This document shows, in pieces, positions 1 through 5,291 of a stretch of DNA of 5,586 bases. How positions within the stretch are numbered: position 1 is the stretch's first letter; every line of letters begins with the position of its first letter. Where the stretch lies: the NCBI GenBank assembly GCA_009783605.1, contig WRDE01000158.1:1-5586 (forward strand). The letters are read 5' to 3'. Position numbers and translations under genes: made by a program. Below the pieces are notes generated by a model that saw nothing but the letters and a program-made list of their open reading frames with translations, made no database searches and was not told the origin of the DNA. The DNA comes from Oscillospiraceae bacterium. GTDB taxonomy: Bacteria; Bacillota; Clostridia; Oscillospirales; Acutalibacteraceae.

Positions 1-180
1 AGACACAGCCGAGAGCGGCAGCATCAGCGCCAGCGAGGTGGCGAACGCCTTCCGCCGCTCCACCCCTATCCAGCCGGCCAGCAGCGGCACCGCGATCAAC
101 CCGCCGCCGGCCCCGAGAAACCCGTTGGCGGCCCCGGCAAGGGCGCCGGTTACTGCGAGCTTCAGCAATTCATAATTCAC
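1..180 (-). CDS. TauE/SafE family membrane transporter, N-terminal 60 residues (partial)
   Basis: Members of this family are multi-pass inner-membrane permeases proposed to export sulfite, sulfoacetate or related organosulfur anions. The 60 visible residues read from a GTG at 180-178. They begin NYELLKLAVTGALAG and contain the glycine-rich stretch GFLGAGGGLIAVPLL (about residues 20-34). This matches the family's first membrane repeat, a small-residue helix, a GxGGG turn and then VPxL. A second hydrophobic stretch follows after an ERRKAFATS segment. The rest of the gene, normally about 240-270 residues in total, lies beyond the left edge. The start is uncertain: no good Shine-Dalgarno precedes the GTG, an in-frame stop lies two codons upstream, and TTG at 168-166 is an alternative. 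The gene is divergent from the LRR gene. The substrate cannot be told from this fragment. Confidence 0.75.
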   Translation of the reverse strand, partial: MNYELLKLAVTGALAGAANGFLGAGGGLIAVPLLAGWIGVERRKAFATSLALMLPLSAVS

Positions 181-198
181 GAGTCACCATTCACAATT
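167..198. repeat. AT-rich near-repeat (ATTCATAATTCAC / ATTCACAATT) at the transporter start
   Basis: Two similar units, AATTCATAATTCAC at 167-180 and ATTCACAATT at 189-198, are separated by GAGTCACC. Their composition differs from the GC-rich transporter coding sequence beside them. The block overlaps the likely start codon and covers the place where a ribosome binding site would be expected. From general experience, strings of this kind recur between genes in some Clostridia, but only this copy can be seen here, so calling it a dispersed repeat is inference. Confidence 0.3.
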
Positions 199-201
199 TG
201 G

Positions 202-231
202 TTTACAGTCATAGGGATAGTATGGTATAAT
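202..231 (+). promoter_or_regulatory. Sigma-A type promoter with extended -10 for the LRR-dockerin gene
   Basis: TTTACA at 202-207 (five of six bases match TTGACA) is followed by an 18-base spacer and a perfect TATAAT at 226-231. TG at 223-224 creates an extended -10 (TGGTATAAT). Transcription would start near 237-239, leaving a leader of about 120 bases before the LRR gene. The leader holds a small TTCGG-TT-CCGAA inverted repeat at 247-258 and a weak GAAAC/GTTTC hairpin at 293-312, neither of clear function. This is the best promoter match in the window. Confidence 0.6.
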
Positions 232-357
232 TTGTATAGGTTATTCTTCGGTTCCGAAACGCCAAATAGATTTGTGGAATGTTTTCACGAATGAAACCTT
301 TTATAAAGTTTCAAAGTGTTATAGGCAGAAACATATTTTACGAAAGGATGAGCAGTG

Positions 358-2553
358 ATGAAAAAAATAGTATTTGCCGTTATCGCGGCGGTCATTCTCT
401 GTGCGGTCCCGGCGGGCTCGGCGGCGGAAATTTCCGGGAATTTCCAATACGAGATCAGCGGCGGAGAGGCAGTCATTACCGGTTTCTCGGGCAACGACGC
501 CGACGTCGCCATCCCGGAAACTATCGGCGGAAAACCTGTGACCGGCATCAAAAACAACGCGTTTACCAATATCGGGATCGTAAATCTTACCATACCCAAA
601 ACCGTGACTAATATCGGGGACCATATTATCCACCGGTGCCGCAGCCTGAAAAATATCCATGTGGATCCCGATAATCCCGCCTATTCTTCAATCGACGGCG
701 TTTTGTATAATAAGGACAAAACCGCCATCCTGAAATACCCCGAGGGCAAGACCGAAAGCTCCTTTGTTATCCCGGACGGCGTGATCCTGATCGGCAGCGG
801 CAGAAGGGATTTCAACGAGATGCGCGTTTTTGACGCCGTTTTTATGGATTGTCTGCACCTGACCTCGGTCACCATTCCCTCCTCGGTGACCGATATCGGC
901 GGCTTTTCTTTCTACGGATGTAAAAACTTGCCCGGCATCACGATACCCGACAGCGTCGTCTATATCGGAAAACTCGCTTTTTGGGACTGCAAAGAGCTGA
1001 CCGCCGTCACTATCCCGGACAGTGTGGCGGAAATTGATCTCGGCGCTTTTTATTATTGTGAAAAATTAGCAACGGTGGCCCTCGGCAGTGGGTTGGAGAT
1101 CATCAGGAGGGAAGCATTCGTGTTTACGGTTATCACCGAAATAACCCTTCCCGCCAGTGTCAATATGATTGCGGACAAGGCACTTACCGGTATGCACTAT
1201 TTACAGGAAATCCATGTCGCCGCGGAGAATGAAAAGTATGCTTCGGTCGGCGGCGTACTGTATAATAAAGATAAAACGGTTCTGATACGATACCCCATCA
1301 ATAGCCCGGTAACCGCCTTTACAATACCGGACGGCGTTGAAAAAATTCACGACGAAGCGTTTATGAGCTGTGCCGGACTGACCGCTGTCACCATCCCCGA
1401 TACCCTGACAGACATTGGCATATACGCGTTTTTAAGCTGTGTAAGCCTTGGGAAAATCATAGTACCGGATACGGTTACCGCAATCCATGATACTTCGTTT
1501 GCCGACTGCCCAAATTTGACCATATACTGTGTTATGAATTCCTACGCCCACGATTTCGTCAGGAAAAACAACATCCCCTATGACATTTATTATGAAAATC
1601 CGCTGCTTGGCAACATCAGCGGTACCGGCGCGGTCAACATCAGTGACGTGCGGCTTATATTGCAGCATTTGGTGGGTAAAATCAAACTGACGGCAACGCA
1701 ACTGGATCTCGCCAATGTCAGCGGCGGCGAAACCGTGACCATTACCGACGCGCGGCTGATCCTGCAATATTTGGTCGGAAAAATCACCGTCTTTCCGCGG
1801 ACCCCTGATCCGTGGCCAAGTATCCCCGCCGGGCCGGTCAATTTTGATTTTTTCATCAATGAAAAGCATATAGATCTGGCGTCCGAACATCAGCGTTTCG
1901 AGAAGAACGGCACCTTGAAAATCAGTGATTTCCACCCTTTCTGGCGGGATTTTTCGATCAAGGAGATCCCCGATCCCGATTATGTCAACAAGCTGTATGA
2001 CCTTCGCGCCCAGATCGCGCCGGCCGAATACGATAAATCTGTATACGAAAAAGAATATCTGTACATCCGCCATATCGTCCGGTATGACGACGGGTGGTAT
2101 TTCGTTTTTTTGGAAAACGGCTGCGGGGTGATGGGCCGGTCGTTGGATAAGTTGGACCGGTATTTCCGGTACAGTGATGAGTTTGAGGAGCTTGTCCGGA
2201 AGCTGTGGCGGGCGTATCCGCATAAATATTATACCGGCGAATGGCAGAATGATATTTTAGATTATGAGCTGTATTTTGACGCGCCGGACGAGGTTGCGGT
2301 GACATTGGTTTCGCTTGAGAACGAGAAGGGGACGGTAACCGTCACGTTAGATACTACGTATGACGGCACCGCCGAAATGAGACTGACGTTATTCGCGGGC
2401 GGCGGCGATCAGGTTTTTGGGTCGGCGTCTGAAATGGTAGTCCTGTCCGGCAATAAACGGATTGAGCTGACAATTGAGATATGGAATGAAACGCCCTGTC
2501 CGCTGACGATTCAGCTGAGCAATACGGTATACAATATCAGGATGAATTTTTAG
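358..2553 (+). CDS. Secreted BspA-type leucine-rich-repeat protein with internal degenerate dockerin-like module
   Basis: A 731-residue protein, probably exported and displayed on the surface or in a complex. A typical signal peptide (MKK, hydrophobic core, then AGSAAE) ends near residues 22-24; the core cysteine lacks a proper lipobox. Residues ~50-405 hold irregular ~23-residue LRR_5/BspA repeats of the form LTxVTIPDSVxxIGxxAFxxC. Two copies of a beta-hairpin insert containing GVLYNKDKT occur at about 114-122 and 299-307. Residues ~418-477 form a duplicated dockerin-like module, each half ending in an LILQ(H/Y)LVGKI helix. A proline-rich linker (PRTPDPWPS) leads to ~250 residues I do not recognise; the last ~100 look beta-rich, perhaps Ig-like. 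Dockerins classically bind cohesins on scaffoldins, and BspA-type LRRs often mediate adhesion; the ligand here is unknown. AAAGGA at 343-348 serves ATG 358 (9 bases); GTG 355 in the same frame is possible. The gene appears monocistronic between its promoter and a terminator. Confidence 0.9.
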   Translation: MKKIVFAVIAAVILCAVPAGSAAEISGNFQYEISGGEAVITGFSGNDADVAIPETIGGKPVTGIKNNAFTNIGIVNLTIPKTVTNIGDHIIHRCRSLKNIHVDPDNPAYSSIDGVLYNKDKTAILKYPEGKTESSFVIPDGVILIGSGRRDFNEMRVFDAVFMDCLHLTSVTIPSSVTDIGGFSFYGCKNLPGITIPDSVVYIGKLAFWDCKELTAVTIPDSVAEIDLGAFYYCEKLATVALGSGLEIIRREAFVFTVITEITLPASVNMIADKALTGMHYLQEIHVAAENEKYASVGGVLYNKDKTVLIRYPINSPVTAFTIPDGVEKIHDEAFMSCAGLTAVTIPDTLTDIGIYAFLSCVSLGKIIVPDTVTAIHDTSFADCPNLTIYCVMNSYAHDFVRKNNIPYDIYYENPLLGNISGTGAVNISDVRLILQHLVGKIKLTATQLDLANVSGGETVTITDARLILQYLVGKITVFPRTPDPWPSIPAGPVNFDFFINEKHIDLASEHQRFEKNGTLKISDFHPFWRDFSIKEIPDPDYVNKLYDLRAQIAPAEYDKSVYEKEYLYIRHIVRYDDGWYFVFLENGCGVMGRSLDKLDRYFRYSDEFEELVRKLWRAYPHKYYTGEWQNDILDYELYFDAPDEVAVTLVSLENEKGTVTVTLDTTYDGTAEMRLTLFAGGGDQVFGSASEMVVLSGNKRIELTIEIWNETPCPLTIQLSNTVYNIRMNF

Positions 2554-2564
2554 GTTAAAGAAAC

Positions 2565-2595
2565 GGCGCTTCCAAAAACCGGAAGCGCCCTTTTT
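2565..2595 (+). terminator. Rho-independent terminator between convergent genes
   Basis: A perfect 9-bp stem GGCGCTTCC (2565-2573) / GGAAGCGCC (2581-2589) with a 7-base loop is followed by C and five T (2591-2595), starting 12 bases after the LRR stop. On the minus strand the same stem is followed by CGTTTCTTT, a weaker T-rich tail, so it may also end the proB transcript. Confidence 0.85.
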
Positions 2596-2599
2596 ATCA

Positions 2600-2622
2600 A
2601 TAGACTCCTTACAGAAGTCTAT
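2600..2622. other. Small inverted repeat just past the proB stop
   Basis: ATAGACT (2600-2606) and AGTCTAT (2616-2622) form a perfect 7-bp inverted repeat with a 9-base loop, 4 bases beyond the proB stop codon. It has no clear T-run on either side, so it is not a convincing terminator alone. It may stabilise the 3' end of the minus-strand mRNA or be chance. Confidence 0.25.
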
Positions 2623-2625
2623 AAT

Positions 2626-3417
2626 CTATTCCGCCTCAAACAATGTCCCGCACGGCTGTCCATCCAACAAATCATACAGCCGTTTCGGGTCTAATCCCTC
2701 CATCACCACCGTCGGGATCCCCGCGGCTGCGGCGGTTTTTGCCGCCCGCAGCTTGGTCTGCATCCCGCCGGTGCCCCGCCGGGTCCCGGCGCCGGAGGTC
2801 ATCGCCATCAGTTGATCGTCGATTTTGGTGACCACCGGGATTTTTTCCGCCGCCGGATCGGTCCGGGGGTCAACCGTGTACAGCCCGTCGATATCGGTCA
2901 GCAGAATCAGCGCGTCGGCGCCGACCAACCCCGCCACGATCGCCGCCAGCGTATCGTTTTCGCCGAACGCGTAGTCCAATTCCTCGGTCGAGACGGTATC
3001 GTTCTCGTTGACGACCGGCACCACGCCGTAGGCCAGCAGCTGGGTCAGGGTGTTGACCGCGTTCTGCTTGCGGGTGGCGTTCTCAATCACGTCCCGGGTG
3101 ATCAGCACCTGACCGGCCACATGGCCGTATTCGTTGAAATGCCGGCTGTAGGTATTCATCAGCTCCGACTGGCCGACGGCGGCGGCGGCCTGCTTGCCGG
3201 CGGTATCCCGGGGGCGTTCAGGAAGCCCCAGCAGCCCCGCACCCACCCCGATGGCGGCCGAGGTGACCAACAGTATCTCCCGGCCGCTGTTTTTGATGTC
3301 CGACAGCACCCGCACCAAGGTCTCCACCCGGCGGAGGTTGAGCCGCCCGGTCTCATAGGTCAGCGTCGAGGTGCCGACCTTGATGACAAGGCGGCGGGCG
3401 TCTTTGAGTTGTTTCAT
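2626..3417 (-). CDS. proB: Glutamate 5-kinase, short form without PUA domain
   Basis: This cytoplasmic enzyme phosphorylates L-glutamate with ATP to gamma-glutamyl phosphate, the first and feedback-controlled step of proline synthesis; ProA then reduces the product. The 263 residues form a complete amino-acid kinase domain. Visible motifs are VIKVGTSTL (11-19, nucleotide-binding start), LLVTSAAIGVG (49-59, glutamate site), AGKQAAAAVGQ (73-83), VVNENDTV (135-142), FGENDTLAAIVA (151-162), LLTDIDGLYTVDP (172-184) and GTGGMQTKLRAA (215-226). The usual SSGAI/TSGAI motif reads TSAAI here, a mild deviation. The protein ends after the kinase domain; E. coli ProB, at about 367 residues, carries an extra C-terminal PUA domain. 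AGGAAG lies 7 bases before the ATG and overlaps the end of the upstream zinc-ribbon gene, only 15 bases away, so co-transcription is likely. No proA is seen in the window, although proB and proA are usually adjacent. Confidence 0.96.
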   Translation of the reverse strand: MKQLKDARRLVIKVGTSTLTYETGRLNLRRVETLVRVLSDIKNSGREILLVTSAAIGVGAGLLGLPERPRDTAGKQAAAAVGQSELMNTYSRHFNEYGHVAGQVLITRDVIENATRKQNAVNTLTQLLAYGVVPVVNENDTVSTEELDYAFGENDTLAAIVAGLVGADALILLTDIDGLYTVDPRTDPAAEKIPVVTKIDDQLMAMTSGAGTRRGTGGMQTKLRAAKTAAAAGIPTVVMEGLDPKRLYDLLDGQPCGTLFEAE

Positions 3418-3432
3418 AGGGGTACTTCCTTT

Positions 3433-3942
3433 TTACTTAATGAAGAGCAGATATAAGACGATCGCGATCGGGAGCCCCCAGAAGATCCCGAACAGCAGCC
3501 AGAAATTGATACGCCGCTGGCGTCCGGCGGTTTTTACCATCTCTTCCCACTCTTCTTCGCCGGGGCCTTTATCTTCCGGGATTTCCTCTTCCGCCGGCTG
3601 TGCCGCCAGCAGCTCCCGCGTCTGCTCCAGCAGGCGGGCGGGGACGTATAATTCGGTCCCCATGGTCAATAAATTACCGTACAGATTGGTCATGGCCTGT
3701 CCGCCCCAGGTTTTCCTTTTTACTGGGATGTCATAACTCTCCAGCAATGCGGCGACAATGTCGGCCTCGGCGCCGTCGGCATAAGACCCCAGCCGCGCCG
3801 GCGGGTCATAAACTACCTTGCCCTGCTCGGTATCCTCAAGTTCCGGGACCGGCGGCAGCTTCTCCACCAGCGGGATCCCGCAGTCGGCGCAGGTGTCGAA
3901 CCCCTCGCGGTATTCCTCGCAGCATTGCAGACAAAACGGCAT
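3433..3942 (-). CDS. Tail-anchored zinc-ribbon/DUF2007-like protein, copy C
   Basis: This 169-residue protein is the third and most downstream of three tandem paralogues. An N-terminal zinc ribbon has cysteines at 4, 7, 18 and 21 (CLQC and CADC), with an extra Cys at 8 and the usual CPxC proline lost. Residues ~53-115 resemble the DUF2007 'putative signal transducing' fold: EADIVAALLESYDIPVK, a loop, then ELYVPARLLEQTRELLA. An acidic linker (~117-133) ends in an EEEW motif, then comes a basic RQRR patch and one hydrophobic helix (146-168) at the extreme C-terminus. This predicts a cytoplasmic head anchored by its tail in the membrane. The ATG at 3942 was preferred over ATG 3948 or TTG 3951: AGAGG (3956-3952) lies 9 bases from it, and the paralogues all begin MPFC. 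The role is unknown; sensing or adaptor activity is inference. Confidence 0.85.
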   Translation of the reverse strand: MPFCLQCCEEYREGFDTCADCGIPLVEKLPPVPELEDTEQGKVVYDPPARLGSYADGAEADIVAALLESYDIPVKRKTWGGQAMTNLYGNLLTMGTELYVPARLLEQTRELLAAQPAEEEIPEDKGPGEEEWEEMVKTAGRQRRINFWLLFGIFWGLPIAIVLYLLFIK

Positions 3943-3960
3943 GATCATCAACCTCTGTGT

Positions 3961-4542
3961 TTATATTTGCGTGAACCTGGTGAGTAGATAATACAGCAGT
4001 AATATCCCCCAGGGCGCCAGCGCGAAGAACGCGGTCGATTTCCAACCGCTTTCCTGCCGGTCCCGCTCTTCGATGACCCGCCGCATGGTTTCCTGCCATT
4101 CCGGGTCGTCAACAGGCATTGCTTCGGGCGCCGCCGCTTCTGCTTCGGTGCTTTCCGGTTCCTCCGCCGCGGGGAGCTCGATACCGTTGCCGTAAAACGC
4201 CGCCAGCAGCGCGCGCGCGTTTTCCAATAACCGGGAGGGGACATAGATATCGGCGCCGTAGCAGGAGGCGCCCAGATAGATATTCAACAGACCGCCGGCG
4301 GCGCGGCTTTTTTTCATCGCGGGGACGCCGTGCTCCCGCAGCAGCCCGAGGATCATGCCCGCCTCGATATTATCCGCCGGCGAACACAGCAACGCCGGGG
4401 CGTCCACATCAAAATCTGTTTCCACTGGAAATGGTTCCAGAACCGTTTCCAGTGGAAATTCATCCGTCAGCGGTGATCCGCAGTCGGCGCAGACAGAAAA
4501 CCCTTCGCGGTATTCCTCGCGGCATTTGGGACAGAACGGCAT
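3961..4542 (-). CDS. Tail-anchored zinc-ribbon/DUF2007-like protein, copy B
   Basis: This 193-residue protein is the middle paralogue. The zinc ribbon has CPKC at 4-7 and CADC at 18-21, in the shared frame MPFCPxCxxEYR. A variable linker (29-42) is encoded by a striking nested palindrome. The DUF2007-like segment spans ~50-115: LLCSPADNIEAGMILGLL, then GADIYVPSRLLENARALLA. A Glu/Ala-rich linker (~121-145) leads to DPEWQETMRRVIEERDRQ, and a single C-terminal membrane helix lies at ~169-188. GGGAGG is 8 bases from the ATG. The stop is 18 bases before copy C, fitting an operon. All four zinc ligands are intact. Function is unknown; the domain order predicts a membrane-tethered cytoplasmic protein that could bind a partner or ligand. 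Confidence 0.86.
   Translation of the reverse strand: MPFCPKCREEYREGFSVCADCGSPLTDEFPLETVLEPFPVETDFDVDAPALLCSPADNIEAGMILGLLREHGVPAMKKSRAAGGLLNIYLGASCYGADIYVPSRLLENARALLAAFYGNGIELPAAEEPESTEAEAAAPEAMPVDDPEWQETMRRVIEERDRQESGWKSTAFFALAPWGILLLYYLLTRFTQI
4419..4458. repeat. Nested 40-base palindrome inside copy B
   Basis: The 19-base arms at 4419-4437 and 4440-4458 are reverse complements except for one pair (4432/4445), around a 2-base centre. The structure is built of three smaller palindromes: TTTCCA-C-TGGAAA (4419-4431), GGTTC-CA-GAACC (4433-4444) and TTTCCA-G-TGGAAA (4446-4458). In the reading frame it encodes FPLETVLEPFPVET, a pseudo-duplicated FPxET peptide, in the linker between zinc ribbon and DUF2007-like domain. 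No other copy of the TTTCCASTGGAAA unit was found by eye in this window. Confidence 0.85.
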
Positions 4543-4556
4543 GGAGACGGCCTCCC
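4543..4556 (-). promoter_or_regulatory. Ribosome binding site of copy B within a small hairpin
   Basis: On the minus strand GGGAGG lies 8 bases before the ATG, and the bases just before the ATG are CTCC. GGAG (4555-4552) can pair with CTCC (4546-4543) across a 5-base GCCGT loop, covering the Shine-Dalgarno. The same arrangement precedes copy A. The stem is only 4 bp, so an effect on translation is speculative. Confidence 0.5.
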
Positions 4557-4566
4557 TGACAGTAAT

Positions 4567-5139
4567 TTATCCGAATAGTTTTATGACAAATTCTGCTAAA
4601 AGGTACAACGCCACCGGCGTTCCCGCAATAACCAACAACAATAGGAGACCCTCTTTAGCTCCTTGCTTTTTTGCGGTTTTTATTCTCTTTCCCCATTCTT
4701 CATCGGTTGCCGGCGATTCTTCGGTAAACATCTCATCATCGGTCTGATCCTCCGCCGCGTCGCTGTTCTCATCAATATACGTAAACTCAGGGGATTCCTG
4801 GTAATCCGTCTCACGGCAATGCCGCAGCAGCTCCTGCGCCCGTTCCAGCTCCCGGGCAGGAACATAGACCCCGGTCCCCAGATAGCCGCCGTAACGGCGT
4901 TCGCCGCGCCGGTGGTCCTCCCTTTTCGACGGGATATGCTGCCACATCAACCGCTCGGCGATCAGCGCCGCTTCATCACAATCCGTTTCGCACAACAGCA
5001 CCGGCATATTCTGCCGTTCATCTACCGGTGATTCGGTATTCGGCTGCGGCGATAGCTTATCCACCAGTGGGACACCGCAACTGCCGCAGGTATCAAACTC
5101 CTGGCGGTATTCCCCGCGGCATTGGGGGCAAAAAGGCAT
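4567..5139 (-). CDS. Tail-anchored zinc-ribbon/DUF2007-like protein, copy A
   Basis: This 190-residue protein is the promoter-proximal paralogue. The zinc ribbon has CPQC at 4-7 and CGSC at 18-21, followed by GVPLVDKL as in copy C. The DUF2007-like part spans ~46-108: VLLCETDCDEAALIAERL, a very basic loop (SKREDHRRGERR), then GVYVPARELERAQELL. It is followed by a long acidic linker (~111-149) ending DEEW, then a lysine-rich KRIKTAKKQGAK and one hydrophobic helix at ~164-187. The positive residues before the helix suggest the head stays in the cytoplasm. AAAGGAGG (5155-5148) sits 8 bases from the ATG and is the strongest ribosome binding site of the three. The stop is 24 bases before copy B. 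No enzymatic motif is visible and the role is unknown. Confidence 0.86.
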   Translation of the reverse strand: MPFCPQCRGEYRQEFDTCGSCGVPLVDKLSPQPNTESPVDERQNMPVLLCETDCDEAALIAERLMWQHIPSKREDHRRGERRYGGYLGTGVYVPARELERAQELLRHCRETDYQESPEFTYIDENSDAAEDQTDDEMFTEESPATDEEWGKRIKTAKKQGAKEGLLLLLVIAGTPVALYLLAEFVIKLFG

Positions 5140-5155
5140 GGAGACAGCCTCCTTT
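5140..5155 (-). promoter_or_regulatory. Strong ribosome binding site of copy A, within a small hairpin
   Basis: AAAGGAGG (5155-5148 on the minus strand) is a near-perfect Shine-Dalgarno. GGAG (5152-5149) can pair with CTCC (5143-5140) directly before the ATG across a GCTGT loop. The GGAGGCYGTCTCCATGCC string is shared with copy B, showing that the duplicated unit included the leader. Confidence 0.5.
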
Positions 5156-5220
5156 CCGGAGAGTGGAGAATAAAAAAGTGGGGATCATTGATTTGCAAAA
5201 TTGTGTTATAGCGCAGACAA

Positions 5221-5254
5221 AAATAATTTTCGCGCTCCACCGCGGAAATTATTT
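5221..5254 (-). terminator. Long AT-flanked hairpin, probable terminator of the Tex fragment transcript
   Basis: The arms AAATAATTTTCGCG (5221-5234) and CGCGGAAATTATTT (5241-5254) pair over 14 positions, with one T/G position and a 6-base loop. Read on the minus strand the stem runs into TTATTTTTGT, the order expected of a rho-independent terminator. It begins 37 bases past the minus-strand stop at 5292. The stem is GC-rich only near the loop, and the mirror arrangement means it could also act on the plus strand or as a protein-binding site. Confidence 0.5.
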
Positions 5255-5278
5255 ATTGTGTATCCTTGACGCGGTCAA
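5250..5278 (-). promoter_or_regulatory. Weak promoter candidate with palindromic -35 for the zinc-ribbon/proB operon
   Basis: On the minus strand TTGACC (5278-5273) is followed by 17 bases and TAAATA (5255-5250), a poor -10 that overlaps the hairpin. The -35 lies inside a perfect TTGAC-GCG-GTCAA inverted repeat (5266-5278) that could be an operator. A better -10, TATAAC at 5210-5205, lies closer to copy A but has no recognisable -35. An operon promoter is expected somewhere in 5140-5291; this assignment is tentative. Confidence 0.22.
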
Positions 5279-5291
5279 AATGTGTTGGTTA

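Noticed and set aside
279..611. A 110-codon plus-strand frame overlapping the start of the LRR gene.
   Set aside because: It is basic and low-complexity after residue ~40 where it overlaps the signal peptide and LRR coding region in another frame, and lacks a ribosome binding site at its first ATG.
1000..1500. Repeated IPDSV/IPDTV-encoding DNA considered as a tandem DNA repeat.
   Set aside because: The periodicity is at the protein level (BspA LRRs); nucleotide identity between units is low, so it is not a DNA satellite or CRISPR.
1432..2223. A 263-codon open frame on the minus strand opposite the LRR-dockerin gene.
   Set aside because: It has no family motif or convincing start signal. The plus-strand gene with signal peptide, repeats and dockerin explains the region; the antisense frame is a compositional shadow.
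2812..3456. A 214-codon plus-strand open frame opposite proB.
   Set aside because: Its His/Gln/Gly/Arg-rich translation is typical of antisense reading of GC-rich coding DNA, and proB on the other strand is unambiguous.
4419..4458. Possible rho-independent terminator formed by the palindrome in copy B.
   Set aside because: There is no T-run after the structure on either strand, and it lies within an intact, conserved reading frame.
3600..4559. Several Arg/Pro/Ala-rich plus-strand frames opposite the zinc-ribbon genes.
   Set aside because: They have no recognisable domains and are mirrored by the conserved paralogues on the minus strand.
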